A stretch of DNA of 64,000 nt from Rhipicephalus microplus (taxonomy: Eukaryota; Arthropoda; Arachnida; Ixodida; Ixodidae), in contig NW_027464602.1 of the NCBI RefSeq assembly GCF_043290135.1, positions 1,426,001-1,490,000 on the forward strand. The letters run 5' to 3'. The notes under the pieces were generated by a model. That model was not told where the DNA came from, did not search any database, and was given only the letters and a program-made list of their open reading frames with translations. Positions 51,941 to 63,360 of the stretch are shown here, in pieces. The position numbers and the translations under genes were made by a program. Position 1 is the stretch's first letter. The number at the start of each line of letters is the position of its first letter.

Positions 51941-54199
51941 AATTGTGCTCCACTCTCACCACCGTCAGAACATTTCTTCAGAGCTATCACCCCAAAGAAA
52001 AAAAAAGCGCCCACCACCACCGGTTGGGCTCGAACCTCCAACCTTCCGGTTAACAGCCGATCGCGCTAGCCAATTGCGCCACGGAGACAGTCCTGCTCTA
52101 CTCTCACCACTATCAGAACATATCTTCAAAGCTATCAGCCCAAAGAAAAAAAAGCGCCACACCACCGCCGGGTGGGCTCGAAACTCCAACCTTTCGGTTA
52201 ACAGCCGATTGCGCTAGCCAATTGCGCCACGGAGACAGTCCTGCTCCACTCTCACCACTATCAGAACATATCTTCAAAGCTATCAGTGCAAAGAAAAAAA
52301 GCGCCGCACCACCACCGGGTGGTGCTCGAACCTCCAACCTTTCGGTTAACAGCCGATCGCGCAAGCCAATTGCGCCACGAAGACAGTCCTGCTCCACTCT
52401 CACCACCATCAGAACATATCTTCAAAGCTATCAGCGCAAAGAAAAAAGCAACACACCACTCCCGGGAGGGCTCGAACCTCCAACCTTTCGGTTAACAGCC
52501 GATCGGGTAAGCCAATTGCGCCACGAAGACAGTCCTGCTCCACTCTCACCACCGTCAAAACATTTATTCAGAGCTATCACCGCAAAGGAAAAAAGCGCCG
52601 CACCACCACCGGGAGGGCTCGAAACTCCAACCTTTCGGTTAACAGCCGATCGCGCTAGCCCATTGCGCCACGGAGACAGTCCTGCTCCACTCTCACCACC
52701 ATCAGAACATATCTTCAAAGCTATCAGCGCAAAGAAAAAAAAGCGCCGCACCACCACCGGGTGGGCTCGAACCTCCAACCTTTCGGTTAACAGCCGATCA
52801 CGCAAGCCAATTGCGCCACGGAGACGGTCCTGCTCCACTCTCACCACTATCAGAACATATCTTCAAAGTTATCAGTGCAAAGAAAAAAAGCGCCGCACCA
52901 CCACCGGGTGGTGCTCGAACCTCCAACCTTTCGGTTAACAGCCGATCGCGCAAGCCAATTGCGCCACGAAGACAGTCCTGCTCCACTCTCACCACCATCA
53001 GAACATATCTTCAAAGCTATCAGTGCAAAGAAAAAAGCAACACACCACTCCCGGGAGGGTTCGAAACTCCAAGCTTTCGGTTAACAGCCAATCGCGGTAG
53101 CCAATTGCGCCACGGAGACAGTCCTGCTCCACTCTCACCACCATCAGAACATATCATCAAAGCTATCACCACACAGAAAAAAAAGCGCCGCACCACCATC
53201 GGGTGGGCTCGAAACTCCAACCTTTCGGTTAACAGCCGATCGCGCTAGCCGATTGCGCCATGGAGACAGTCGTGCTCCACTCTCACCACCATCAGAACAT
53301 ATCTTCAAAGCTATTACCACAAAGAAAAAAGCAACACACCACTCCTGGGAGGGCTCGAAACTCCAACCTTTCGGTTAACAGCCGATTGCGTTAGCCCATT
53401 TCGCCACGGGGACAGTCGTGCTCCACTCTCACCACCGTCAGACCATTTCTTCAAAGCTATCAGTGCAAAGAAAAAAGCAACACACCACTCCCGGGAGGGC
53501 TCGAACCTCCAACCTTTCGGTTAACAGCCGATCGCGTAAGCCAATTGCGCCACGAAGACAGTCCTGCTCCACTCTCACCACTGTCAAAACATTTATTCAG
53601 AGCTATCACCCCAAAGAAAAAAAGCGCCGCACCACCACTGGGAGGGCTCGAAACTCCAACCTTTCGGGTAACAGCCGATCGCGCTAGCCCATTGCGCCAC
53701 GGAGACAGTCCTGCTCCACTCTCACCACCATCAGAACATATCTTCAAAGCTATCAGCGCAAAGAAAAAAGCAACACACCACTCCCGGGAGGGCTCGAACC
53801 TCCAACCTTTCGGTTAACAGCCGATCGCGCTAGCCAATTGCGCCACGGAGACAGTCCTGCTTTACTCTCACCACCATCAGAACATATCTTCAAAGCTATC
53901 AGCCCAAAAAAAAGCGCCATACCACCACCGGGTGTGCTCGAACCTCCGACCTTTTGGTTAGCAGCCGATCGCGCTAGCCAATTGCGCCATGGAGGCAGTC
54001 CTGCTCCACTCTAACCACCATCAGAACATATCTTCAAAGCTATCAGCCCAAAGAAAAAAAGCGCCGCACCACCACCGTGTGGGCTCGAACCTCCAACTTT
54101 TCGGTTAACAGCCGATCACGCTAGCCAATTGCGCCACGGAGACAGTCCTGCTCCACTCTCACCACCATCAGAACATATCTTCAAAGCTATCAGCGCAAA

Positions 54200-55365
54200 G
54201 AAAAAAGCAACACACCACTCCCGGGAGGGCTCGAAACTCCAACCTTTTGGTTAACAGCCGATCGCGCTTGCCAATTGCGCCACGGAGACAGTCCTGCTCT
54301 ACTCTCACCACCATCAGAACATATCTTCAAAGCTATCAGCCCAAATAAAAAAAAGCGCCGCACCACCGCCGGGTGGGCTCGAAACTCCAACCGCTCGGTT
54401 AACAGCCGATAGCGCTAGCCAATTGCGCCACGGAGACAGTCCTGCTCCACTCTCACCACCATCAGAACATATCTTCAAAGCTATCAGCCCAAAGAAAAAA
54501 AAAGCGCCACACCAGCACCACCACCGGGTGGGCTCGAACTTCCAACGTTTCAGTTAACAGCCGATCGCGCTAGCCGATTGCGCCACGGAGACAGTCCTGC
54601 TCCCCTCTCACCACCATCAGAACATATCTTCAAAGCTATCAGCCCAAAGAAAAAAAAGCGCCGCACCACCACCAGGTGGGCGGAACCTCCGACTTTTCGG
54701 TTAACAGCCGATCGCGCTAGCCAATTGCCCCACGGAGACAGTCGTGCTCCACTCTCACCACCGTCAGAACAATCCTTCAGAGCTATCACCCCAAAGAAAA
54801 AAAAGCGCCGCACCACCACCGGTAGGGCTCGAACCTCCAACCTTTCGGTTAACAGCCGATCGCGCTAGCCAATTGCGCCACGAAGACAGTCCTGCTCCAA
54901 TCTCACCACCATCAGAACATATCTTCAAAGCTATTACCGCAAAGAAAAAAGCAACACACCACTCCCGGGAGGGCTCGAAACTCCAACCTTTCGGTTAACA
55001 GCTGATCGCACTAGCCCATTGCGCCACGGAGGCAGTCTTGCTCCACTCTCACCATCATCAGAACATATCTTCAAAGCTATCAGCGCAAAGAAAAAAAGCG
55101 CTGCACCACCACCGGGTGGGCTCGAACCTCCAACCTTTCGGTTAACAGCCGATCGCGCTAGCCCATTGCGCCATGCAGACAGTCTTGCTCCACTCTCACC
55201 ACCATCAGAACATATCTTCAAAGCTATCAGCATAAAGAAAAAAGCAACACACCACTCCCGGGAGGGCTCGAAACTCCAACCTTTCGGTCAACAGCCGATC
55301 GCGCTAGCCAATTGCGCCACGGAGACAGTCCTGCTCTACTCTCACCACCATCAGAACATATCTTC
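54200..55365. repeat. Higher-order segment, offset 3534, copy 1
   Basis: Matches 57734-58899 (24 units apart), including the cccaaata, extra-accagc and broken-B-box units in the same order. Confidence 0.75.
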
Positions 55366-57768
55366 AAAGCTATCAGCCCAAAGAAAAAAAAGCGGCATAC
55401 CACCACTGGGTGGGCTTGAACCTCCGACCTTTTGGTTAACAGCCGATCGCGCTAGCCAATTGCGCCATGGAGACAGTCCTGCTCCACTCTCACCACCATC
55501 AGAACATATTTTCAATGCTATCACCCAAAGAAAAAAAAGCGCCGCACCACCACCGGGTGGGCTCGAACCTCCATCTTTTCGGTTAACAGCCGATCGCGCT
55601 AGCCAATTGCGTCACGGAGACAGTCCTGCTCTACTCTCACCACCATCAGAACATATCTTCAAAGCTATCAGCCCCCAGAAAAAAAGCGCCGCACCACCAC
55701 CGGGTGGGCTCGAACCTCTAACTTTTCGGTTAACAGCCGATCGCGCTAGCCAATTGCGTCACAGAGACAGTCGGGCTCCATTCTCACCACCGTCAGACCA
55801 TTTCTTCAGAGCTATCGCCCCAAAGAAAAAAAAAGCGCCGCACTACCCCCGGGTGGGCTCGAACCTTCAACCTTTCGGTTAACAGCCGATCGCGCTAGCC
55901 AATTGCGCCATGGAGACAGTCCTGCTCCACTCTCAGCACCATCAGAACATATCTTCAAAGCTATGAGCACAAAGAAAAAAAGCGCCACACCATCACCGGG
56001 TGGGCTCGAACCTCCAACCTTTCGGTTTACAGCCGATCGCGCTAGCCAACTGCGCCACGGAGACAGTCGTGCTCCACTCTCACCACCATCAGAACATATC
56101 TTCAAAGCTATCAGCGCAAAGAAAAAAGCAACACACCACTCCCTGGAGGGCTCGAACCTCCAACCTTTCGGTTAACAGCCGATCGCGCTAGCCCATTGCA
56201 CCACGGAGACAGTCCTGCTCCACTCTCACCACCATCAGAACATATCTTCAAAGCTATCAGCGCAAAGAAAAAAGCAACACACCACTCCCGGGAGGGCTCG
56301 AAACTCGAACCTTTCGGTTAACAGCCGATCGCGCTAGCCCTTTGCGCCACGGAGACAGTCTTGCTCCGCTCTCACCACCATCAGAACATATCTTCAAAGC
56401 TATCAGCCCAAAGAAAAAAAAGCGGCGCACCACTCCCGGGAGGGCTCGAAACTCCAACCTTTCGGTTAACAGCCGATCGGGTAAGCCAATTGCGCCACGA
56501 AGACAGTCCTGCTCCACTCTCACCACCATCAGAACATATCTTCAAAGCTATCAGTGCAAAGAAAAAAGCAACACACCACTCCCGGGAGGGCTCGAACCTC
56601 CAACCTTTCGGTTAACAGCCGATCGGGTAAGCCAATTGCGCCACGAAGACAGTCCTGCTCCACTCTCACCACCGTCAAAACATTTACTCAGAGCTATCAC
56701 CGCAAAGGAAAAAAGCGCCGCACCACCACCGGGAGGGCTCGAAACTCCAACCTTTCGGTTAACAGCCGATCGCGCTAGCCCATTGCGCCACGGAGACAGT
56801 CCTGCTCCACTCTCACCACCATCAGAACATATCTTCAAAGCTATCAGCGCAAAGAAAAAAGCAACACACCACTCCCGGGAGGGCTCGAAACTCGAACCTT
56901 TCGGCTAACAGCCGATCGCGCTAGCCAATTGCGCCACGGAGACAGTCCTGCTCCACTCTCACCACTATCAGAACATATCTTCAAAGTTATCAGTGCAAAG
57001 AAAAAAAGCGCCGCACCACCACCGGGTGGTGCTCGAACCTCCAACCTTTCGGTTAACAGCCGATCGCGCAAGCCAATTGCGCCACGAAGACAGTCCTGCT
57101 CCACTCTCACCACCATCAGAACATATCTTCAAAGCTATCAGTGCAAAGAAAAAAGCAACACACCACTCCCGGGAGGGTTCGAAACTCCAAGCTTTCGGTT
57201 AACAGCCAATCACGGTAGCCAATTGCGCCACGGAGACAGTCCTGCTCCACTCTCACCACCATCAGAACATATCATCAAAGCTATCACCACAAAGAAAAAA
57301 AAGCGCCGCACCACCATCGGGTGGGCTCGAAACTCCAACCTTTCGGTTAACAGCCGATCGCGCTAGCCGATTGCGCCATGGAGACAGTCGTGCTCCACTC
57401 TCACCACCATCAGAACATATCTTCAAAGCTATTACCACAAAGAAAAAAGCAACACACCACTCCTGGGAGGGCTCGAACCTCCAACCTTTCGGTTAACAGC
57501 CGATCGCGCAAGCCAATTGCACCACGGAGACAGTCCTGCTCCACTCTCACCACCATCAGAACATATCTTCAAAGCTATCAGTGCAAAGAAAAAAGCAACA
57601 CACCACTCCCGGGAGGGCTCGAAACTCCAACCTTTCGGTTAACAGCCGATTGCGTTAGCCCATTTCGCCACGGGGACAGTCGTGCTCCACTCTCACCACC
57701 GTCAGACCATTTCTTCAAAGCTATCAGTGCAAAGAAAAAAGCAACACACCACTCCCGGGAGGGCTCGA
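55325..57768. repeat. Higher-order segment, offset about 5592, copy 1
   Basis: Matches 60917-63360 for about 16-17 units, including the rare GTA-anticodon unit. One unit near 56840 is of a different type from its counterpart near 62432, so a single unit has been swapped, consistent with conversion. Confidence 0.75.
55992..56064 (-). tRNA. tRNA-Asn-like unit with anticodon GTA (Tyr), copy 1
   Basis: The anticodon loop is CTGTAAA (plus strand tttacag at 56026-56032), changing GTT to GTA. B box intact. A second copy lies 5591 bp downstream within a paralogous block, so the mutation predates that duplication. Confidence 0.5.
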
Positions 57769-58899
57769 AACTCCAACCTTTTGGTTAACAGCCGATCGCG
57801 CTTGCCAATTGCGCCACGGAGACAGTCCTGCTCTACTCTCACCACCATCAGAACATATCTTCAAAGCTATCAGCCCAAATAAAAAAAAGCGCCGCACCAC
57901 CGCCGGGTGGGCTCGAAACTCCAACCGCTCGGTTAACAGCCGATCGCGCTAGCCAATTGCGCCACGGAGACAGTCCTGCTCCACTCTCACCACCATCAGA
58001 ACATATCTTCAAAGCTATCAGCCCAAAGAAAAAAAAAGCGCCACACCAGCACCACCACCGGGTGGGCTCGAACTTCCAACGTTTCAGTTAACAGCCGATC
58101 GCGCTAGCCGATTGCGCCACGGAGACAGTCCTGCTCCCCTCTCACCACCATCAGAACATATCTTCAAAGCTATCAGCCCAAAGAAAAAAAAGCGCCGCAC
58201 CACCACCAGGTGGGCGGAACCTCCGACTTTTCGGTTAACAGCCGATCGCGCTAGCCAATTGCCCCACGGAGACAGTCGTGCTCCACTCTCACCACCGTCA
58301 GAACAATCCTTCAGAGCTATCACCCCAAAGAAAAAAAAGCGCCGCACCACCACCGGTTGGGCTCGAACCTCCAACCTTTCGGTTAACAGCCGATCGCGCT
58401 AGCCAATTGCGCCACGAAGACAGTCCTGCTCCAATCTCACCACCATCAGAACATATCTTCAAAGCTATTACCGCAAAGAAAAAAGCAACACACAACTCCC
58501 GGGAGGGCTCGAAACTCCAACCTTTCGGTTAACAGCTGATCGCACTAGCCCATTGCGCCACGGAGGCAGTCTTGCTCCACTCTCACCATCATCAGAACAT
58601 ATCTTCAAAGCTATCAGCGCAAAGAAAAAAAAGCGCTGCACCACCACCGGGTGGGCTCGAACCTCCAACCTTTCGGTTAACAGCCGATCGCGCTAGCCCA
58701 TTGCGCCATGGAGACAGTCTTGCTCCACTCTCACCACCATCAGAACATATCTTCAAAGCTATCAGCGCAAAGAAAAAAGCAACACACCACTCCCAGGAGG
58801 GCTCGAAACTCCAACCTTTCGGTCAACAGCCGATCGCGCTAGCCAATTGCGCCACGGAGACAGTCCTGCTCTACTCTCACCACCATCAGAACATATCTT
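57734..58899. repeat. Higher-order segment, offset 3534, copy 2
   Basis: Partner of 54200-55365. It carries a private change cacaactccc near 58493 and caggaggg near 58795. Confidence 0.75.
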
Positions 58900-59034
58900 C
58901 AATGCTATCAGCCAAAGAAAAAAAAGCGCCGCACCACCACCGGGTGGGCTCGAACCTCCATCTTTTCGGTTAACAGCCGATCGCGCTAGCCAATTGCGTC
59001 ACGGAGACAGTCCTGCTCTACTCTCACCACCATC

Positions 59035-59785
59035 AGAACATATCTTCAAAGCTATTACACAAAGAAAAAAGCAACACACCACTCCTGGGAGGGCTCGAAA
59101 CTCCAACCTTTCGGTTAACAGCCGATTGCGTTAGCCCATTGCGCCACGGAGACAGTCCTGCTCTACTCTCACCACCATCAGAACATATCTTCAAAGCTAT
59201 CAGCCCAAAGAAAAAAAAGCGGCATACCACCACTGGGTGGGCTTGAACCTCCGACCTTTTGGTTAACAGCCGATCGCGCTAGCCAATTGCGCCATGGAGA
59301 CAGTCCTGCTCCACTCTCACCACCATCAGAACATATTTTCAATGCTATCAGCCAAAGAAAAAAAAGCGCCGCACCACCACCGGGTGGGCTCGAACCTCCA
59401 TCTTTTCGGTTAACAGCCGATCGCGCTAGCCAATTGCGTCACGGAGACAGTCCTGCTCTACTCTCACCACCATCAGAACATATCTTCAAAGCTATCAGCC
59501 CCCAGAAAAAAAGCACCGCACCACCACCGGGTGGGCTCGAACCTCTAACTTTTCGGTTAACAGCCGATCGCGCTAGCCAATTGCGTCACAGAGACAGTCG
59601 GGCTCCATTCTCACCACCGTCAGACCATTTCTTCAGAGCTATCGCCCCAAAGAAAAAAAAAGCGCCGCACTACCCCCGGGTGGGCTCGAACCTTCAACCT
59701 TTCGGTTAACAGCCGATCGCGCTAGCCAATTGCGCCATGGAGACAGTCCTGCTCCACTCTCAGCACCATCAGAACATATCTTCAA
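59035..59785. repeat. Segment with 1764-bp offset, copy 1
   Basis: Five units, starting with a unit whose spacer is shortened to ctattacacaaag, matching 60799-61549 at a constant offset of 1764 (12 units). Confidence 0.75.
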
Positions 59786-60798
59786 AGCTATCAGCGCAAA
59801 GAAAAAAGCAACACACCACTCCCGGGAGGGCTCGAACCTCCAAATTTTCGGTTAACAGCCGATCGCGCTAGCCCATTGCACCACGGAGACAGTCCTGCTC
59901 CACTCTCACCACCATCAGAACATATCTTCAAAGCTATCAGCGCAAAGAAAAAAGCAACACACCACTCCCGGGAGGGCTCGAAACTCGAACCTTTCGGTTA
60001 ACAGCCGATCGCGCTAGCCCTTTGCGCCACGGAGACAGTCTTGCTCCGCTCTCACCACCATCAGAACATATCTTCAAAGCTATCAGCCCAAAGAAAAAAA
60101 AGCGCCGCACCACTCCCGGGAGGGCTCGAAACTCCAACCTTTCGGTTAACAGCCGATCGCGCAAGCCAATTGCGCCACGGAGACAGTCCTGCTCCACTCT
60201 CACCATCATCAGAACATATCCTAAAAGCTTTACCACAAAGAAAAAAAGCAACACACCACTCCCGGGAGGGCTCGAAACTCCAACCTTTCGGTTAACAGCC
60301 GATCGCGCAAGCCAATTGCGCCACGGAGACAGTCCTGCTCCACTCTCACCACCATCAGAACATATCTTCAAAGCTATCAGTGCAAAGAAAAAAGCAACAC
60401 ACCACTCCCGGGAGGGCTTGAAACTCTAACCTTTCGGTTAACATCCGATCGCGGTAGCCCATTGCGCCACGGGGACAGTCTTGCTCCACTCTCACCACCA
60501 TCAGAATATATCTTCAAAGCTATCAGTGCAAAGAAAAAAAAGCGCCGCACCACCACCGGTTGGGCTCGAACCTCCAACCTTTCAGTTAACAGCCGATCGC
60601 GCAAGCCAATTGCGCCACGGAGACAGTCCTGCTCCACTCTCACCACCATCAGAACATATCATCAAAGCTATCACCACAAAGAAAAAAAAGCGCCGCACCA
60701 CCATCGGGTGGGCTCGAAACTCCAACCTTTCGGTTAACAGCCGATCGCGCTAGCCGATTGCGCCATGGAGACAGTCGTGCTCCACTCTCACCACCATC

Positions 60799-61549
60799 AG
60801 AACATATCTTCAAAGCTATTACACAAAGAAAAAAGCAACACACCACTCCTGGGAGGGCTCGAAACTCCAACCTTTCGGTTAACAGCCGATTGCGTTAGCC
60901 CATTGCGCCACGGAGACAGTCCTGCTCTACTCTCACCACCATCAGAACATATCTTCAAAGCTATCAGCCCAAAGAAAAAAAAGCGGCATACCACCACTGG
61001 GTGGGCTTGAACCTCCGACCTTTTGGTTAACAGCCGATCGCGCTAGCCAATTGCGCCATGGAGACAGTCCTGCTCCACTCTCACCACCATCAGAACATAT
61101 TTTCAATGCTATCAGCCAAAGAAAAAAAAGCGCCGCACCACCACCGGGTGGGCTCGAACCTCCATCTTTTCGGTTAACAGCCGATCGCGCTAGCCAATTG
61201 CGTCACGGAGACAGTCCTGCTCTACTCTCACCACCATCAGAACATATCTTCAAAGCTATCAGCCCCCAGAAAAAAAGCGCCGCACCACCACCGGGTGGGC
61301 TCGAACCTCTAACTTTTCGGTTAACAGCCGATCGCGCTAGCCAATTGCGTCACAGAGACAGTCGGGCTCCATTCTCACCACCGTCAGACCATTTCTTCAG
61401 AGCTATCGCCCCAAAGAAAAAAAAAGCGCCGCACTACCCCCGGGTGGGCTCGAACCTTCAACCTTTCGGTTAACAGCCGATCGCGCTAGCCAATTGCGCC
61501 ATGGAGACAGTCCTGCTCCACTCTCAGCACCATCAGAACATATCTTCAA
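60799..61549. repeat. Segment with 1764-bp offset, copy 2
   Basis: Partner of 59035-59785. It overlaps the start of the 60917-63360 block, showing that duplications of different age and length are nested here. Confidence 0.75.
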
Positions 61550-63360
61550 AGCTATGAGCACAAAGAAAAAAAGCGCCACACCATCACCGGGTGGGCTCGA
61601 ACCTCCAACCTTTCGGTTTACAGCCGATCGCGCTAGCCAACTGCGCCACGGAGACAGTCGTACTCCACTCTCACCACCATCAGAACATATCTTCAAAGCT
61701 ATCAGCGCAAAGAAAAAAGCAACACACCACTCCCTGGAGGGCTCGAACCTCCAACCTTTCGGTTAACAGCCGATCGCGCTAGCCCATTGCACCACGGAGA
61801 CAGTCCTGCTCCACTCTCACCACCATCAGAACATATCTTCAACGCTATCAGCGCAAAGAAAAAAGCAACACACCACTCCCGGGAGGGCTCGAAACTCGAA
61901 CCTTTCGGTTAACAGCCGATCGCGCTAGCCCTTTGCGCCACGGAGACAGTCTTGCTCCGCTCTCACCACCATCAGAACATATCTTCAAAGCTATCAGCCC
62001 AAAGAAAAAAAAGCGCCGCACCACTCCCGGGAGGGCTCGAAACTCCAACCTTTCGGTTAACAGCCGATCGGGTAAGATTATTGCGCCACGAAGACAGTCC
62101 TGCTCCACTCTCACCACCATCAGAACATATCTTCAAAGCTATCAGCGCAAAGAAAAAAGCAACACACCACTCCCGGGAGGGCTCGAACCTCCAACCTTTC
62201 GGTTAACAGCCGATCGGGTAAGCCAATTGCGCCACGAAGACAGTCCTGCTCACTCTCACCACCGTCAAAACATTTACTCAGAGCTATCACCGCAAAGGAA
62301 AAAAGCGCCGCACCACCACCGGGAGGGCTCGAAACTCCAACCTTTCGGTTAACAGCCGATCACGCTAGCCCATTGCGCCACGGAGACAGTCCTGCTCCAC
62401 TCTCACCACCATCAGAACATATCTTCAAAGCTATCAGCGCAAAGAAAAAAAAGCGCCGCACCACCACCGGGTGGGCTCGAACCTCCAACCTTTCGGTTAA
62501 CAGCCGATCACGCAAGCCAATTGCGCCACGGAGACAGTCCTGCTCCACTCTCACCACTATCAGAACATATCTTCAAAGTTATCAGTGCAAAGAAAAAAAG
62601 CGCCGCACCACCACCGGGTGGTGCTCGAACCTCCAACCTTTCGGTTAACAGCCGATCGCGCAAGCCAATTGCGCCACGAAGACAGTCCTGCTCCACTCTC
62701 ACCACCATCAGAACATATCTTCAAAGCTATCAGTGCAAAGAAAAAAGCAACACACCACTCCCGGGAGGGTTCGAAACTCCAAGCTTTCGGTTAACAGCCA
62801 ATCGCGGTAGCCAATTGCGCCACGGAGACAGTCCTGCTCCACTCTCACCACCATCAGAACATATCATCAAAGCTATCACCACAAAGAAAAAAAAGCGCCG
62901 CACCACCATCGGGTGGGCTCGAAACTCCAACCTTTCGGTTAACAGCCGATCGCGCTAGCCGATTGCGCCATGGAGACAGTCGTGCTCCACTCTCACCACC
63001 ATCAGAACATATCTTCAAAGCTATTACCACAAAGAAAAAAGCAACACACCACTCCTGGGAGGGCTCGAACCTCCAACCTTTCGGTTAACAGCCGATCGCG
63101 CAAGCCAATTGCACCACGGAGACAGTCCTGCTCCACTCTCACCACCATCAGAACATATCTTCAAAGCTATCAGTGCAAAGAAAAAAGCAACACACCACTC
63201 CCGGGAGGGCTCGAAACTCCAACCTTTCGGTTAACAGCCGATTGCGTTAGCCCATTTCGCCACGGGGACAGTCGTGCTCCACTCTCACCACCGTCAGACC
63301 ATTTCTTCAAAGCTATCAGTGCAAAGAAAAAAGCAACACACCACTCCCGGGAGGGCTCGA
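60917..63360. repeat. Higher-order segment, offset about 5592, copy 2
   Basis: Partner of 55325-57768. Private changes include cgggtaagattattgcg near 62069 and a one-base spacer deletion near 62250. Confidence 0.75.
61583..61655 (-). tRNA. tRNA-Asn-like unit with anticodon GTA (Tyr), copy 2
   Basis: Same CTGTAAA loop at 61617-61623 and the same flanking variants as the copy at 55992-56064. The spacer beyond the first tRNA base (plus strand gtcgtactcc) carries a private change from gtcgtgctcc. Confidence 0.5.
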
